The translations under genes were made by a program, and so were the position numbers. 49,705 nucleotides of DNA. Source: an uncultured Pelagibacteraceae bacterium (lineage in GTDB: Bacteria > Pseudomonadota > Alphaproteobacteria > Pelagibacterales > Pelagibacteraceae). Below are positions 16,021 through 24,899 of this stretch, one piece after another; positions within the stretch are counted from its first letter, which is position 1, and every line of letters starts with the position of its first letter. Location of the stretch: assembly GCA_902520695.1 (NCBI GenBank), contig CABYOT010000011.1, positions 1 through 49,705 of the forward strand. The letters are read 5' to 3'. The notes beneath the pieces are model-generated. The model was not told where the DNA came from, did not search any database, and saw nothing but the letters and a program-made list of their open reading frames with translations.

Positions 16021-17169
16021 TTAAATATTTAAATCTTTATTAAAAAATGACCTTATATCATTAACTAATAAATCTGGCTCCTCAAGAGCCGCAAAGTGTC
16101 CACCTTTTTTCATTTTTGTCCATCTTTTAACATTAAAAATTCTTTTTACATACGATTTAGGCGGCCAGCTCAACATTTCTTTTGGGAATTCTGCAATTGC
16201 AGTAGGTATTCTAATTTTTTTAAAATTTTTTGGGAAAGGTCTCCCACCTTCTTCTCTTCTACCAAAATAAATCCAAGATGCAGAATTAAAAGTTTTTGTT
16301 AATATATAAATCATAATATTAGTTAGTAACAAATCTCTTGAGTAAACATTTTCAATACTACCTTTTTTTAAGTCTGACCATGAGTAAAACTTTTCTAATA
16401 TCCACGCAGCAGTACCCACAGGGCTATCTATCATTGCATAACTTAATGACTGTGGTTTGGTTGCTTGTTGTGTCCTATATCCCTCTTGCATAATTTGCTC
16501 TTTAGCAAATCTTTTTTCCCATTTTTTTTCTTTTGTAGTTATTGCTCCTTTTGGATGTCTCATATTTAAACAATTTACATGTATAGCTTTACAATTATTA
16601 TAATGATCATGTCCTAACCAGTTACAAACAGCAGAACCCCAGTCTCCACCCTGAGCAAAATAATTTTTATATCCCAGTTTTTTAGTCATTAATTTATTCA
16701 TGATTTTTGCAATTTTTCTTGGACCGATTGGTTTTTTTGGTGTTCCAGAAAACCCAAATCCAGGTAGAGAAGGGACTATTATATCAAAACTCTCTTCTTT
16801 ATTCCCCCCAAATTTTTCAGGATGAGTTAGTTTTTCCACGATATGTAAAAATTCAATAAAACTTCCAGGCCATCCATGAAGAATAAGTAGTGGATTTGGT
16901 TTGTTCCCACTACCATTTTGCTTTATAAAATGAATACTAATCCCATCTATATTAGTCGTGTAATTGTTAAATTTATTGATTTTTTTTTCTTGTAACTTCC
17001 AAGTAAATTTAGAGGTCCAGTATTTCGAAATTTTTTTTAAATAAGCATGATTTGTTCCGTGTAACCACCCACTCATCTGTTGAATGTCATTAAATGGAAA
17101 TTCCCTAACTTTTTTATAGATATTATTTAAGGTTTTTTTAGAAACATTTACCTTAAATTTTTTTATCAT
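16021..17169 (-). CDS. Epoxide hydrolase (EHN domain plus alpha/beta hydrolase)
   Basis: The 382-residue protein begins with the N-terminal epoxide hydrolase domain (VREFPFNDIQQMSGWLHGTNHAYL has the usual W-x-x-G-T-N-x-x-Y-L pattern). An alpha/beta-hydrolase core follows, with oxyanion motif HGWPGS at residues 98-103 and nucleophile D176 in GGDWGS; a late GGHFAALEEP supplies the catalytic histidine. It should open epoxides to diols by a covalent ester intermediate. It lies 11 bases after tauC and 1 base before the dehydrogenase, so it belongs to the tau operon, where such an enzyme is not expected. Confidence 0.85.
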   Translation of the reverse strand: MIKKFKVNVSKKTLNNIYKKVREFPFNDIQQMSGWLHGTNHAYLKKISKYWTSKFTWKLQEKKINKFNNYTTNIDGISIHFIKQNGSGNKPNPLLILHGWPGSFIEFLHIVEKLTHPEKFGGNKEESFDIIVPSLPGFGFSGTPKKPIGPRKIAKIMNKLMTKKLGYKNYFAQGGDWGSAVCNWLGHDHYNNCKAIHVNCLNMRHPKGAITTKEKKWEKRFAKEQIMQEGYRTQQATKPQSLSYAMIDSPVGTAAWILEKFYSWSDLKKGSIENVYSRDLLLTNIMIYILTKTFNSASWIYFGRREEGGRPFPKNFKKIRIPTAIAEFPKEMLSWPPKSYVKRIFNVKRWTKMKKGGHFAALEEPDLLVNDIRSFFNKDLNI

Positions 17170-17180
17170 TAATTATTATG

Positions 17181-19106
17181 TTAACCCTTTCCTCGCCAAG
17201 GAATAGTCCTATCAATTATTTTTCTTAGAGTTATATCGAACAATAACCCCAACATTCCCATTATAAAAATTGTTATCCAAATTACTTCATATTGAAAATA
17301 TTTTTTTGCTACATTCTCAACAAATCCAATACCAGTTGTTCCAGCTAAAAATTCCGCAGCAACCAGAGTTCCCCAACACATTCCAACTGCAACTCTAATG
17401 CCCGTGAGTATTTCGGGTAAAGAATTTGGAAATATCACATGTCGAAGTATTTGTCTTTTTGAGGCACCTAATGAGTGAGCAGCATGAATTTTTGACAGTT
17501 GTGTTCCTGATGCACCGGCTCTTGCTGAAATAATCATAATTGATAGCGAAACCATGAATAACAGAAATACTTTTCCTGTATTATCAATTCCTAGTACCGA
17601 TATTATAAGTGGAGCCCAAGCCAGTGGAGGCACTGGTCTATATAATTCAATCAAAGGATCAAAAAATCCTTTAGCAAATCGGTTTAGACCCATAAACAAA
17701 CCTAAAGGCACACCTATAATTATTCCAAAAACTAATCCTAAAAATACTCTTAAGAATGAGTCCCAGATATGGCCATAAGGTACAGGAATCTTAAATAATT
17801 TAAAATCACCAGTTACTACTTTTAACACTTTGCCTTTAAAATTTTCTTTAACAATTCCCTCACTTGTGTGAACAGGATAGTCGCCAGGTAAAATATCTGC
17901 AATCCAATCAGGTAAAATAAATCCTACAATTGAACTAACATCGATCATTTCAATCCATAGAAGAGGTATATTTTTGTATCCAACACTTGGTTTAGACATT
18001 AGGATAAATTTGTTTAATGTATCTGAAGGTTTAGGTAACCATCTACCAGAACCCTGTTCTGAGCAACTCGGCCCGCTAGCAACAATTGTTCCAGCAGGAA
18101 ATAGCACAATATCAATTAATCTCAGACCTGCTTGTTCATTTTGCTGTAAATCATCAAATTCAATTATTGCACTTTGCATTTCATCAAGTGCTTTAGGTGG
18201 ATAAATACTTGCAAATTCAATTCTTCTTGCAATTTTTACTATATTTTTTGCATAATCTGAGGCAAGCTCCTCAGTATCATCTAAGCTTTTTCTGTAAGCT
18301 TTTATTTCATCTTTTATTTGTTTAATTAAATATTTGAACTGGGGATTATGATTTCTTAATTTAAAAAATTTGTCATTAATTTTTTTCAGTTCCTCTGCTG
18401 CTGCTTGAAATTTTAATCCTTTAGAAGTTTCTGCAATAAACGGCACTTCAATTGTATTTTCTATGGTGCCAGTTCCAGATCTGACAGTCATAATACCCCA
18501 CTCACCTTGTTCAGTTATCCCTTTTAGCCTTTCATTTTTTTGAACTTCAGTCTCAAATGGATAATCTTCTTTTTTAAAATTTGAACTTAACTGCTTTATC
18601 TCATTGGTCATTTCACTTATTTTAATTTTAGTGTCCATTTCAATTAAATCCTCATTAGTTAATAAAGGAATTAACTGCTTAGTTTTATTTATATAACCAA
18701 CTAAAATTGTTTTTTGTTGATTGTTAAGATCATTTGAATTTTTAATCTCATTAGTAATTTTTTGAAGATTTTTATTTTCAATTTTAATTATAGAGGTGCT
18801 TTTAAATTCACGTTCCTCTATTGGAAATTGATATTTCAATCCTAGTAAAGATTCATTTATTTTAGCAACCTGACATAATTCGTTTGCTGATTTTGGATAA
18901 AAACCTTTTGCTATGTCCCAAGAGTAATAAAGCCATACTAGTAGTATTGCAGCACTTCCAACAATAACCCAATGAGTTCCACCTTTAGCTCTTTCAGGAT
19001 TTCCAAATACAGCATCAACTTTTTCAGTTTGGATTAGCCTTCTGCCATACATAATACATCCAATTATGGATACAAAAATTAGTATGGTTATTATTTGGGT
19101 TAACAT
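17181..19106 (-). CDS. tauC: Taurine ABC transporter permease with long N-terminal extension
   Basis: The C-terminal ~200 residues (from about 440) are a standard TauC/SsuC permease core, with the cytoplasmic loop AAHSLGASKRQILRHVIFPNSLPE. The whole protein is 641 residues, more than twice the usual ~275. The extra part has a membrane span near 5-22, a second near 45-65, and then about 370 mostly soluble residues rich in K, E, N and I that look partly coiled-coil (about 100-330), with CSEQGSGRWLPKP near 350. No stop or frame slip separates the parts. Since tauB follows directly upstream with no gap and tauA leads the operon, it is the working permease; the extension is unexplained. Confidence 0.85.
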   Translation of the reverse strand: MLTQIITILIFVSIIGCIMYGRRLIQTEKVDAVFGNPERAKGGTHWVIVGSAAILLVWLYYSWDIAKGFYPKSANELCQVAKINESLLGLKYQFPIEEREFKSTSIIKIENKNLQKITNEIKNSNDLNNQQKTILVGYINKTKQLIPLLTNEDLIEMDTKIKISEMTNEIKQLSSNFKKEDYPFETEVQKNERLKGITEQGEWGIMTVRSGTGTIENTIEVPFIAETSKGLKFQAAAEELKKINDKFFKLRNHNPQFKYLIKQIKDEIKAYRKSLDDTEELASDYAKNIVKIARRIEFASIYPPKALDEMQSAIIEFDDLQQNEQAGLRLIDIVLFPAGTIVASGPSCSEQGSGRWLPKPSDTLNKFILMSKPSVGYKNIPLLWIEMIDVSSIVGFILPDWIADILPGDYPVHTSEGIVKENFKGKVLKVVTGDFKLFKIPVPYGHIWDSFLRVFLGLVFGIIIGVPLGLFMGLNRFAKGFFDPLIELYRPVPPLAWAPLIISVLGIDNTGKVFLLFMVSLSIMIISARAGASGTQLSKIHAAHSLGASKRQILRHVIFPNSLPEILTGIRVAVGMCWGTLVAAEFLAGTTGIGFVENVAKKYFQYEVIWITIFIMGMLGLLFDITLRKIIDRTIPWRGKG

Positions 19107-19904
19107 TTAATTTTCTTTTCCCATAATTTCTTCCTCCATATTCCAAATCATGGATAAAATTTCTTCACGCTTAGATGAAAAGTCTTTATTTTTTTTTATT
19201 TCTCTTAAATCTTCTTTTAAACCCATTTCTGCAAAAGGTAGATTGTATTCTTTGTGTATTCTGCCTGGTCTTGGCGCCATTACATATAATCTTTCACCAA
19301 GTAACAACGCTTCTTCAACTGAATGAGTAATTAAGATGATAGTTTTTCCTGTCTCTTTCCAAATTTTAAGAACCAAAGATTGCATCTTCTCCCTAGTTAA
19401 TGCATCCAGCGCGCCTAAGGGCTCATCCATTAATATTAAATCAGGATCATTAATAAGACATCTAGCAAGAGCCACTCTCTGTTGCATTCCTCCTGACAGT
19501 TGATAAGTAGGAGTATTACCAAATCCTTTTAAACCTACAATTTCTAACCATTCTTCAACTCTTTTAGCAGTTTTTATTGGATCTTCTTTTTTCATTCTAA
19601 GTCCAAAATCAACATTTTCAGCAACTGTTAACCACTCAAATAAAGCCCCTTGTTGAAAAACCATCCCTCTTTCAACTCCTGGACCATTAATTTCATTGCC
19701 AGCCAAAACAATAGAGCCTGAGGTGGGTCTCAAAAAGCCTGCAGCAATATTTAAAAGAGTAGTTTTCCCACATCCTGAAGGACCAAGAACAGTGAGAAGT
19801 TCTCCTTTTTTTAAAGTAAAATTTACATCTTTTAATGCGTGAACAGTTTCTCCTTTGGGAGTTTTAAAAATCATATTTAGATTTTTGGAAACTAAGTCAC
19901 TCAT
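19107..19904 (-). CDS. tauB: Taurine ABC transporter ATP-binding protein
   Basis: This 265-residue ATPase of the nitrate/sulfonate/taurine family has Walker A GPSGCGKT at residues 41-48, Q-loop MVFQQGALFEWLT, signature LSGGMQQRVALAR, Walker B LILMDEPLGALDALTR and H-loop ILITHSVEEAL. The phrase QGALFEWLTV and the ending PRPGRIHKEYNLPF are typical of TauB/SsuB. Its stop abuts the tauC start, and it lies 84 bases after tauA behind a terminator-like hairpin. Confidence 0.9.
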   Translation of the reverse strand: MSDLVSKNLNMIFKTPKGETVHALKDVNFTLKKGELLTVLGPSGCGKTTLLNIAAGFLRPTSGSIVLAGNEINGPGVERGMVFQQGALFEWLTVAENVDFGLRMKKEDPIKTAKRVEEWLEIVGLKGFGNTPTYQLSGGMQQRVALARCLINDPDLILMDEPLGALDALTREKMQSLVLKIWKETGKTIILITHSVEEALLLGERLYVMAPRPGRIHKEYNLPFAEMGLKEDLREIKKNKDFSSKREEILSMIWNMEEEIMGKEN

Positions 19905-19938
19905 AGAAATAACTTTATATAAAACTAATATTAAGAAA

Positions 19939-19966
19939 AATAGGCGCTAAATAATTAGCGCCTATT
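19939..19966 (-). terminator. Terminator-like hairpin between tauA and tauB
   Basis: A 12-bp perfect stem (AATAGGCGCTAA and its complement, loop of four) is followed on the minus strand by TTTTTCTT. It has the form of a rho-independent terminator but sits inside the operon, so it probably lets only part of the transcripts continue into tauBC. This gives more binding protein than transporter. Confidence 0.8.
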
Positions 19967-19988
19967 AAATTTGTTTTACTCTTTAATA

Positions 19989-20930
19989 TTATAAAGGTAA
20001 AAAACTAGTATCTACGGCACCGCCTGGAGTTCCCATACCTTTTAGGAAACCATCAAGATTACCGCTCTCCATTGACTGTTTAGTCTCTTCTGGAGTAAGA
20101 AATTTAAATCCACTTAAAGTTTCTTTCATATCAGCAACTTTCATTTCTGAAGCTTTTGACATTGCGTTCATATCGCTTTTACCAGCTCTATATCTATCAT
20201 TTGCTTCATGAGTTACTTCTATAAAAGTTCTAAGCATACCCGGATTTTCTTTCATAAATTTGTCAGTTACAGATGTAATATCTATTCCTAAGATACCTGC
20301 ATCTCTTGCTTCTTGGACTGTTAAAAGTCTTGAACCAACTGCAACTGCAGCTTTGATAGAATTTCCACCAAATAAACATGCCATTACGACATCACCACTT
20401 ACTAATGCAGCAGCACCTTCTTCAGGATCCATTTGAATTATATCCATTTTACTTCTGTCAGCTCCAACAACTTTCATACTTTCGTCAAAGACATACTCAG
20501 CCATAGTTCCAAGTGGAACAGCAACTTTTTTACCTTCTAATTCAGAACCGTTTGCTTTTGTGATTCCAGACGCGTTAGATGTTACACAAGTTGTTCCGCC
20601 CATCCCATATTCCATTGCAATATCAACTAATTTGATAGGTGCATTAGATTTTACAGCATTAATAAATGGCACTAAACCTTGTGAGTATGAAATATCAATA
20701 TCTCCAGCTAGCATTGCATCAGTCATAGCTCCACCATTAGTGAAGTTTGTCCATTTTACTGGAACACCTAGTGCTTTAGCAAAATTCTTTTTTTGCATGT
20801 CCTCTAAATTTGGACTTGGCCATTCTAGAAAGTAAGCAACTCTCACTTCATTTGCAGCAGCATTTGCAGCTGAAATTGATAAGTTAAGAGCAAATATACT
20901 TCCTAAAATAAAGCTAAATAGTTTCTTCAT
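19989..20930 (-). CDS. tauA: Taurine ABC transporter substrate-binding protein
   Basis: The 313-residue periplasmic protein has a signal peptide at residues 1-24 (cleaved after AANA or nearby) and a family pattern of nitrate/sulfonate/taurine binding proteins: VRVAYFLEWPSPN, GAMTDAMLAGDIDISYSQGLVPFINA and GSELEGKKVAVPLGTMAEYVF. It captures taurine or a related aminosulfonate for TauBC. It is the first gene of the operon tauA-tauB-tauC-epoxide hydrolase-dehydrogenase. An operator-like motif lies about 100 bases upstream. Taurine is inferred from the divergent tpa gene. Confidence 0.88.
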   Translation of the reverse strand: MKKLFSFILGSIFALNLSISAANAAANEVRVAYFLEWPSPNLEDMQKKNFAKALGVPVKWTNFTNGGAMTDAMLAGDIDISYSQGLVPFINAVKSNAPIKLVDIAMEYGMGGTTCVTSNASGITKANGSELEGKKVAVPLGTMAEYVFDESMKVVGADRSKMDIIQMDPEEGAAALVSGDVVMACLFGGNSIKAAVAVGSRLLTVQEARDAGILGIDITSVTDKFMKENPGMLRTFIEVTHEANDRYRAGKSDMNAMSKASEMKVADMKETLSGFKFLTPEETKQSMESGNLDGFLKGMGTPGGAVDTSFLPL

Positions 20931-21029
20931 TTTATCTCCTTAATTAAATTTAATTACGCTCATTTAAGTTCAATTTTAGTTATATGTAAACGTATTTTGT
21001 AAGCACATTAATCATAGGTGATTTGAAAA

Positions 21030-21046
21030 TGTCTAAAATGGGTTCA
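21030..21046. promoter_or_regulatory. Operator-like motif between tauA and tpa
   Basis: The plus strand reads TGTCTAAAATGGGTTCA; its complement TGAACCCATTTTAGACA matches the repeats at the regulator gene (TGACCCATTTCGGACA, differing at three positions). It lies about 100 bases from the tauA start and 113 from the tpa start, a good position to act on both divergent promoters. The rest of the 228-base gap is AT-rich, with no other clear repeat. Confidence 0.7.
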
Positions 21047-21158
21047 ACTTTTAGTTGTATTTAATATTACCTAATGACATACTCAAAATGCACAGAAATT
21101 ATTTTCTATTTTTTTATTTTAGTCTATGAAAGAGTATTAAAAACATTAATAAAAATAT

Positions 21159-22502
21159 ATGAGTTCAGAAAAGCCTCAAATACCAAATTCTTTAAATGAG
21201 CATTGGATGCCATTTTCATCCAACAGAGATTTTAAAGCAAACCCTAGATTAATTGTTGAAGCAAAAGGTGTTTATTTAAAAAATCATCAAGGTAAGACAC
21301 AGATCGATGCAAGTTCTGGATTATTTTGTAATCCATTGGGGCATGGTAGAGAAGAAATAATTGAGGCAATTACAAAACAATTAAGAACAGTAGACTACGC
21401 TCAACCATTTCAACAAGGCTTTGGTGGATCTTTTGAATTAGCAACAAGAATTTCAAAACATACACCAGGAAATTTAAATAGAATTTTTTATACTATTTGT
21501 GGGTCAACTGCAGTTGAAACAGCAATAAAAATTTCGGTAGCTTATCATAAAGCTAGAGGTGAAGGTGAACGATTTAGATTTGTGGGAAGAGAAAGAGCTT
21601 ACCACGGTATGAATATCGGAGCAACCTCAGTAGGAGGTATGATCAATAATGTGAAAACATTTGCTAGTGTATTAATGCCGGGTGTTGTTCATATGAGACA
21701 TACGCATTTACCAGAACATAAGTTTGTATCAGGTCAACCAGAAACAGGAGCTGAAATTGCAGAAGACCTAGAAAGAATTTGTACAAACTTTGGATCAGAA
21801 AATATTGCGGCATGTATTGTAGAACCAATCGCAGGATCTACAGGAACTCTAGTCCCACCAAAAGGATATTTACAAAGACTAAGAGAAATTTGTGATAAGC
21901 ATGGCATATTATTAATTTTTGATGAAGTTATAACTGGATGGGGAAGAACGGGCTCTCCATTTGCATCACAAGAATATGGTGTTACACCAGATATTATTAC
22001 AATGGCAAAAGCTACAACAAATGGAATAAGTCCTTTGGGTGCAGTTGCATGCAAAGAAGAAATCTATGATACTGTAATGGATGGGTCACCAAAAGGTTCT
22101 ATAGAATTATTTCATGGGTATACGTATTCAGGAATTCCTGTGTCTGTAGCAGCAGGATTAGCTGTTCAAGATATATTCGAAAAAGAGGACATATTTAATA
22201 GAGCCAAAAATTTAGCACCATATTTCCAAGAAGGTTTGATGTCATTAAAAGATATAGATGTTGTTGATAATATAAGAGGCTATGGAATGATGGGTGGAAT
22301 TGATATTAAAATGGATAAAAAACCAGGAGCTGCAGGATTTACATGTTTTAAACATTGCTATGATGCTGGAGTGAATTTTAAAGCTACAGGAGACTGTTTA
22401 ATTATCGCGCCAATGTTTATTTGTGAGAAGAAACACATCGACGAAATAATAGATAAATTAAGAACAGGGATTACAAATTATTCGAAAAGCAAAAAAAACT
22501 AA
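21159..22502 (+). CDS. tpa: Taurine:pyruvate aminotransferase
   Basis: This 447-residue class III aminotransferase has PLP lysine K284 (TMAKATTNG) and the cofactor aspartate D255 (LLIFDEVITGWGRTG). Opening phrases EHWMPFSSNRDFKANPR and DASSGLFCNPLGHG fit omega-amino-acid:pyruvate and taurine aminotransferases. It would move the amino group of taurine to pyruvate, giving sulfoacetaldehyde and alanine. The alanine dehydrogenase 9 bases downstream regenerates pyruvate, which is the classical tpa-ald pairing. Sulfoacetaldehyde would go to Xsc at the right end. Related omega-aminotransferases cannot be fully excluded from sequence alone. Confidence 0.88.
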   Translation: MSSEKPQIPNSLNEHWMPFSSNRDFKANPRLIVEAKGVYLKNHQGKTQIDASSGLFCNPLGHGREEIIEAITKQLRTVDYAQPFQQGFGGSFELATRISKHTPGNLNRIFYTICGSTAVETAIKISVAYHKARGEGERFRFVGRERAYHGMNIGATSVGGMINNVKTFASVLMPGVVHMRHTHLPEHKFVSGQPETGAEIAEDLERICTNFGSENIAACIVEPIAGSTGTLVPPKGYLQRLREICDKHGILLIFDEVITGWGRTGSPFASQEYGVTPDIITMAKATTNGISPLGAVACKEEIYDTVMDGSPKGSIELFHGYTYSGIPVSVAAGLAVQDIFEKEDIFNRAKNLAPYFQEGLMSLKDIDVVDNIRGYGMMGGIDIKMDKKPGAAGFTCFKHCYDAGVNFKATGDCLIIAPMFICEKKHIDEIIDKLRTGITNYSKSKKN

Positions 22503-22511
22503 TTCACTTAG

Positions 22512-23627
22512 ATGAAAATAGGTGTTCCAAAAGAAATAAAGTCTCAAGAAAATAGAATTGGGCTAACTCCTGAAAGTGTTAAAATATTAACTTCAAACGG
22601 TAATGAGGTAATGGTTGAAAATAATGGCGGTTTTGAAGCTGGATTTTATAATGAACAATATAAGTCTGCTGGTGCAAAAATTGTAGACAAAGCAGAAGAC
22701 ATTTTCAATGATTCTGAAATAATTGTAAAAGTAAAAGAACCCCAATCAAGTGAAGTAAAAATGATTAAAGAAAATCAAATTGTTTTTACATATTTACACT
22801 TAGCGGCTGCAAAAGAACTTACGAAAGGTTTGGTAGACTCCAAATCAGTTTGTATTGCTTATGAAACTGTAACTGACAATAATGGTAGATTACCTTTGTT
22901 AGCCCCGATGAGTGCAGTTGCTGGGAGAATGTCAGTTCAAGCAGGTGCACATTGTCTTGAAAAAAACCAAAAAGGGAGAGGACTTCTTTTAGGAGGAGCA
23001 CCTGGTGTTGATCCTGGAAATGTGGTTATTTTAGGTGGTGGAGTTGTAGGTGAAAATGCAGCTATTATTGCTACAGGCATGAAAGCAAAAGTTCATATAG
23101 TAGACAAATCTGAAAAAAGACTGAATGAATTATCAAAAAAATTTGGTGATCTTATAATACCAAAATTAAGCGATGAAACCGATTTAGAAAAATTAATTTC
23201 AGAATGTGATTTGTTAGTTGGAGGAGTTTTAATTCCAGGAGCAGAAGCTCCAAAATTAGTTACTAAAAATATGATTAAGAATATGAAACGAGGATCAGTA
23301 ATAGTTGATGTTGCAATTGATCAAGGTGGATGTGTTGAAACAAGCAAACCCACAACATTCGCTGAACCAACATACATTGTTGATGATATTGTTCATTATT
23401 GTGTAGCAAATATGCCCGGTGGTGTACCTAGAACTTCAACCATAGCTTTAAACAACGCAACGCTTCCCTTTTTAAACAAATTAGCTAGTGATGGTTATTA
23501 CAAAGCTTTAAAAGACGATCCAAATTTCTTAGCTGGCTTAAATGTCCATAAGGGTGAAGTAACATACAAAGCAGTTGCAGATGTTTTTGGTTATAATTAT
23601 TTAAGCGCTGGTGAGGCTTTAAATTAA
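22512..23627 (+). CDS. ald: Alanine dehydrogenase
   Basis: The 371-residue length and motifs fit alanine dehydrogenase: MKIGVPKEIKSQENRIGLTP at the start, a substrate-binding FTYLHLAAAKELT, the nucleotide-binding VVILGGGVVGENAA and the ending DDIVHYCVANMPGGVPRTST. It oxidatively deaminates alanine to pyruvate and ammonium with NAD. Paired with tpa it closes a cycle in which taurine nitrogen leaves as ammonium. It overlaps the convergent tesA gene by 4 bases. Confidence 0.95.
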   Translation: MKIGVPKEIKSQENRIGLTPESVKILTSNGNEVMVENNGGFEAGFYNEQYKSAGAKIVDKAEDIFNDSEIIVKVKEPQSSEVKMIKENQIVFTYLHLAAAKELTKGLVDSKSVCIAYETVTDNNGRLPLLAPMSAVAGRMSVQAGAHCLEKNQKGRGLLLGGAPGVDPGNVVILGGGVVGENAAIIATGMKAKVHIVDKSEKRLNELSKKFGDLIIPKLSDETDLEKLISECDLLVGGVLIPGAEAPKLVTKNMIKNMKRGSVIVDVAIDQGGCVETSKPTTFAEPTYIVDDIVHYCVANMPGGVPRTSTIALNNATLPFLNKLASDGYYKALKDDPNFLAGLNVHKGEVTYKAVADVFGYNYLSAGEALN

Positions 23628-24235
23628 TTAATTAAACTAGTTATCTTTTTTTCAATATTTTTACTTATAACTTGCACACCCTTAGGATTTGGATGCATTC
23701 CATCCTCTAGATTTAGTTCTGGTTTCAAGGCAACACCTTCCAGAAGAAAAGGTAAAAAAGTTAAACTATATTTATCAGAAAGGTTAGAATAAATTTTATT
23801 AAATTTATCTCTGTATTCTTTACCATGACTTTCAGGGGCAATCATGCCTGCTAATATAATTTTAATATTTTTATCAATTATAATTTTAATTATTTTCTCT
23901 AAATTTTCTTTTGTTTCGTTTGGTTTTATACCCCTTAACATATCATTTGCACCTAAACCCAAAACTAAAATATCAATATTCTTTTCAGATAGAGTCCAAT
24001 TTATTCTATTTAAACCTCCTGCAGTTGTATCTCCTGATACACTTGCATTTATAATTCTTACATCTAATCCATTACTGTTTAAATTTTTTTGAAGCACTGT
24101 AGACAAATGATCTTTTTTTTTAAGTCCATATCCAGCCATCAAACTATCTCCAAATAAAACAACTTTATTCTCAGCATTTACCCCAAATGCAACTAGACAT
24201 AATATAATTATTTTAATAATACATTTTTTAAACAT
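23624..24235 (-). CDS. tesA: GDSL/SGNH esterase, TesA-like
   Basis: The 203-residue protein has a signal peptide (about residues 1-21), catalytic S31 in VLFGDSLMAGYG, block III GANDML and block V DGMHPNPKG, all of the SGNH hydrolase set of TesA (periplasmic thioesterase/lysophospholipase I). It is divergent from ybbA-ybbP-like genes, as tesA is in E. coli, which supports the assignment. Its ATG and that of the ABC gene share the same CATG, leaving no space between them, so its promoter must lie inside the neighbour. Confidence 0.88.
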   Translation of the reverse strand: MFKKCIIKIIILCLVAFGVNAENKVVLFGDSLMAGYGLKKKDHLSTVLQKNLNSNGLDVRIINASVSGDTTAGGLNRINWTLSEKNIDILVLGLGANDMLRGIKPNETKENLEKIIKIIIDKNIKIILAGMIAPESHGKEYRDKFNKIYSNLSDKYSLTFLPFLLEGVALKPELNLEDGMHPNPKGVQVISKNIEKKITSLIN

Positions 24236-24899
24236 GACTAAACTTCTTAAACTAACAGATGTGAACTTACACTATAATACTGATAACAATCTTATAAATG
24301 TTTTACAAGATGTAAGCTTTGAAGTTGATTATAAGGAAACAATATCTGTAGTAGGAGAAAGTGGTTCAGGAAAGACAAGTTTAATAATGCTGATAGGTGG
24401 TTTGGAAAAAGCATCATCAGGAAAAATTGAATTTAAAGACTTTGATATTTCAAGTTTACAAGAAGATGAAATTTCAGAGATAAGACGAAAAGATATTGGA
24501 ATTGTTTTTCAATCATTTTATTTAATTCCCAATTATACAGCTATAGAAAATGTGAGTTTAGCATTAGAAATTAATAAAATTAAAGATCCGATTAATAAAG
24601 CAAAAGAAATCCTAGATAAATTTGGCCTTGGAAAGAGGCTAAATAATTTACCCAGTCAACTATCTGGAGGAGAACAGCAAAGAGTAGCAATTGCACGATC
24701 AATTGTTATGAAGCCTGAATTAATTTTAGCAGATGAACCTACTGGAAATTTAGATAGTGAAAATTCTGAACTAATCTCAAATATTCTTTTTGATTATGTG
24801 AAAGAAGAAAATGCAAGTTTAATTATGGTTACGCACGATAATAAATTGGCAAATCTTTCTAAGAGAATTATTAAAATAAAGGATGGTAAAATTGAATAA
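24234..24899 (+). CDS. ybbA: ABC transporter ATP-binding protein, YbbA-like (LolD/MacB type)
   Basis: The 221-residue ATPase has Walker A GESGSGKT at residues 41-48, Q-loop [18 protein letters not shown], signature [14 protein letters not shown], Walker [13 protein letters not shown] and the H-loop MVTHD. This set is typical of the LolD/MacB/YbbA group that works with FtsX-like permeases. It overlaps the following permease by 17 bases (or 8 if that gene uses TTG). Function is probably extraction or export of envelope lipids or lipoproteins; in E. coli the role of YbbAP is also poorly defined. Confidence 0.85.
   Translation: MTKLLKLTDVNLHYNTDNNLINVLQDVSFEVDYKETISVVGESGSGKTSLIMLIGGLEKASSGKIEFKDFDISSLQEDEISEIRRKDIGIVFQSFYLIPNYTAIENVSLALEINKIKDPINKAKEILDKFGLGKRLNNLPSQLSGGEQQRVAIARSIVMKPELILADEPTGNLDSENSELISNILFDYVKEENASLIMVTHDNKLANLSKRIIKIKDGKIE

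Noticed and set aside
19939..19966. End of the tau operon at this terminator
   Set aside because: tauB and tauC follow immediately on the same strand without another clear promoter, so partial readthrough is more likely than full separation.
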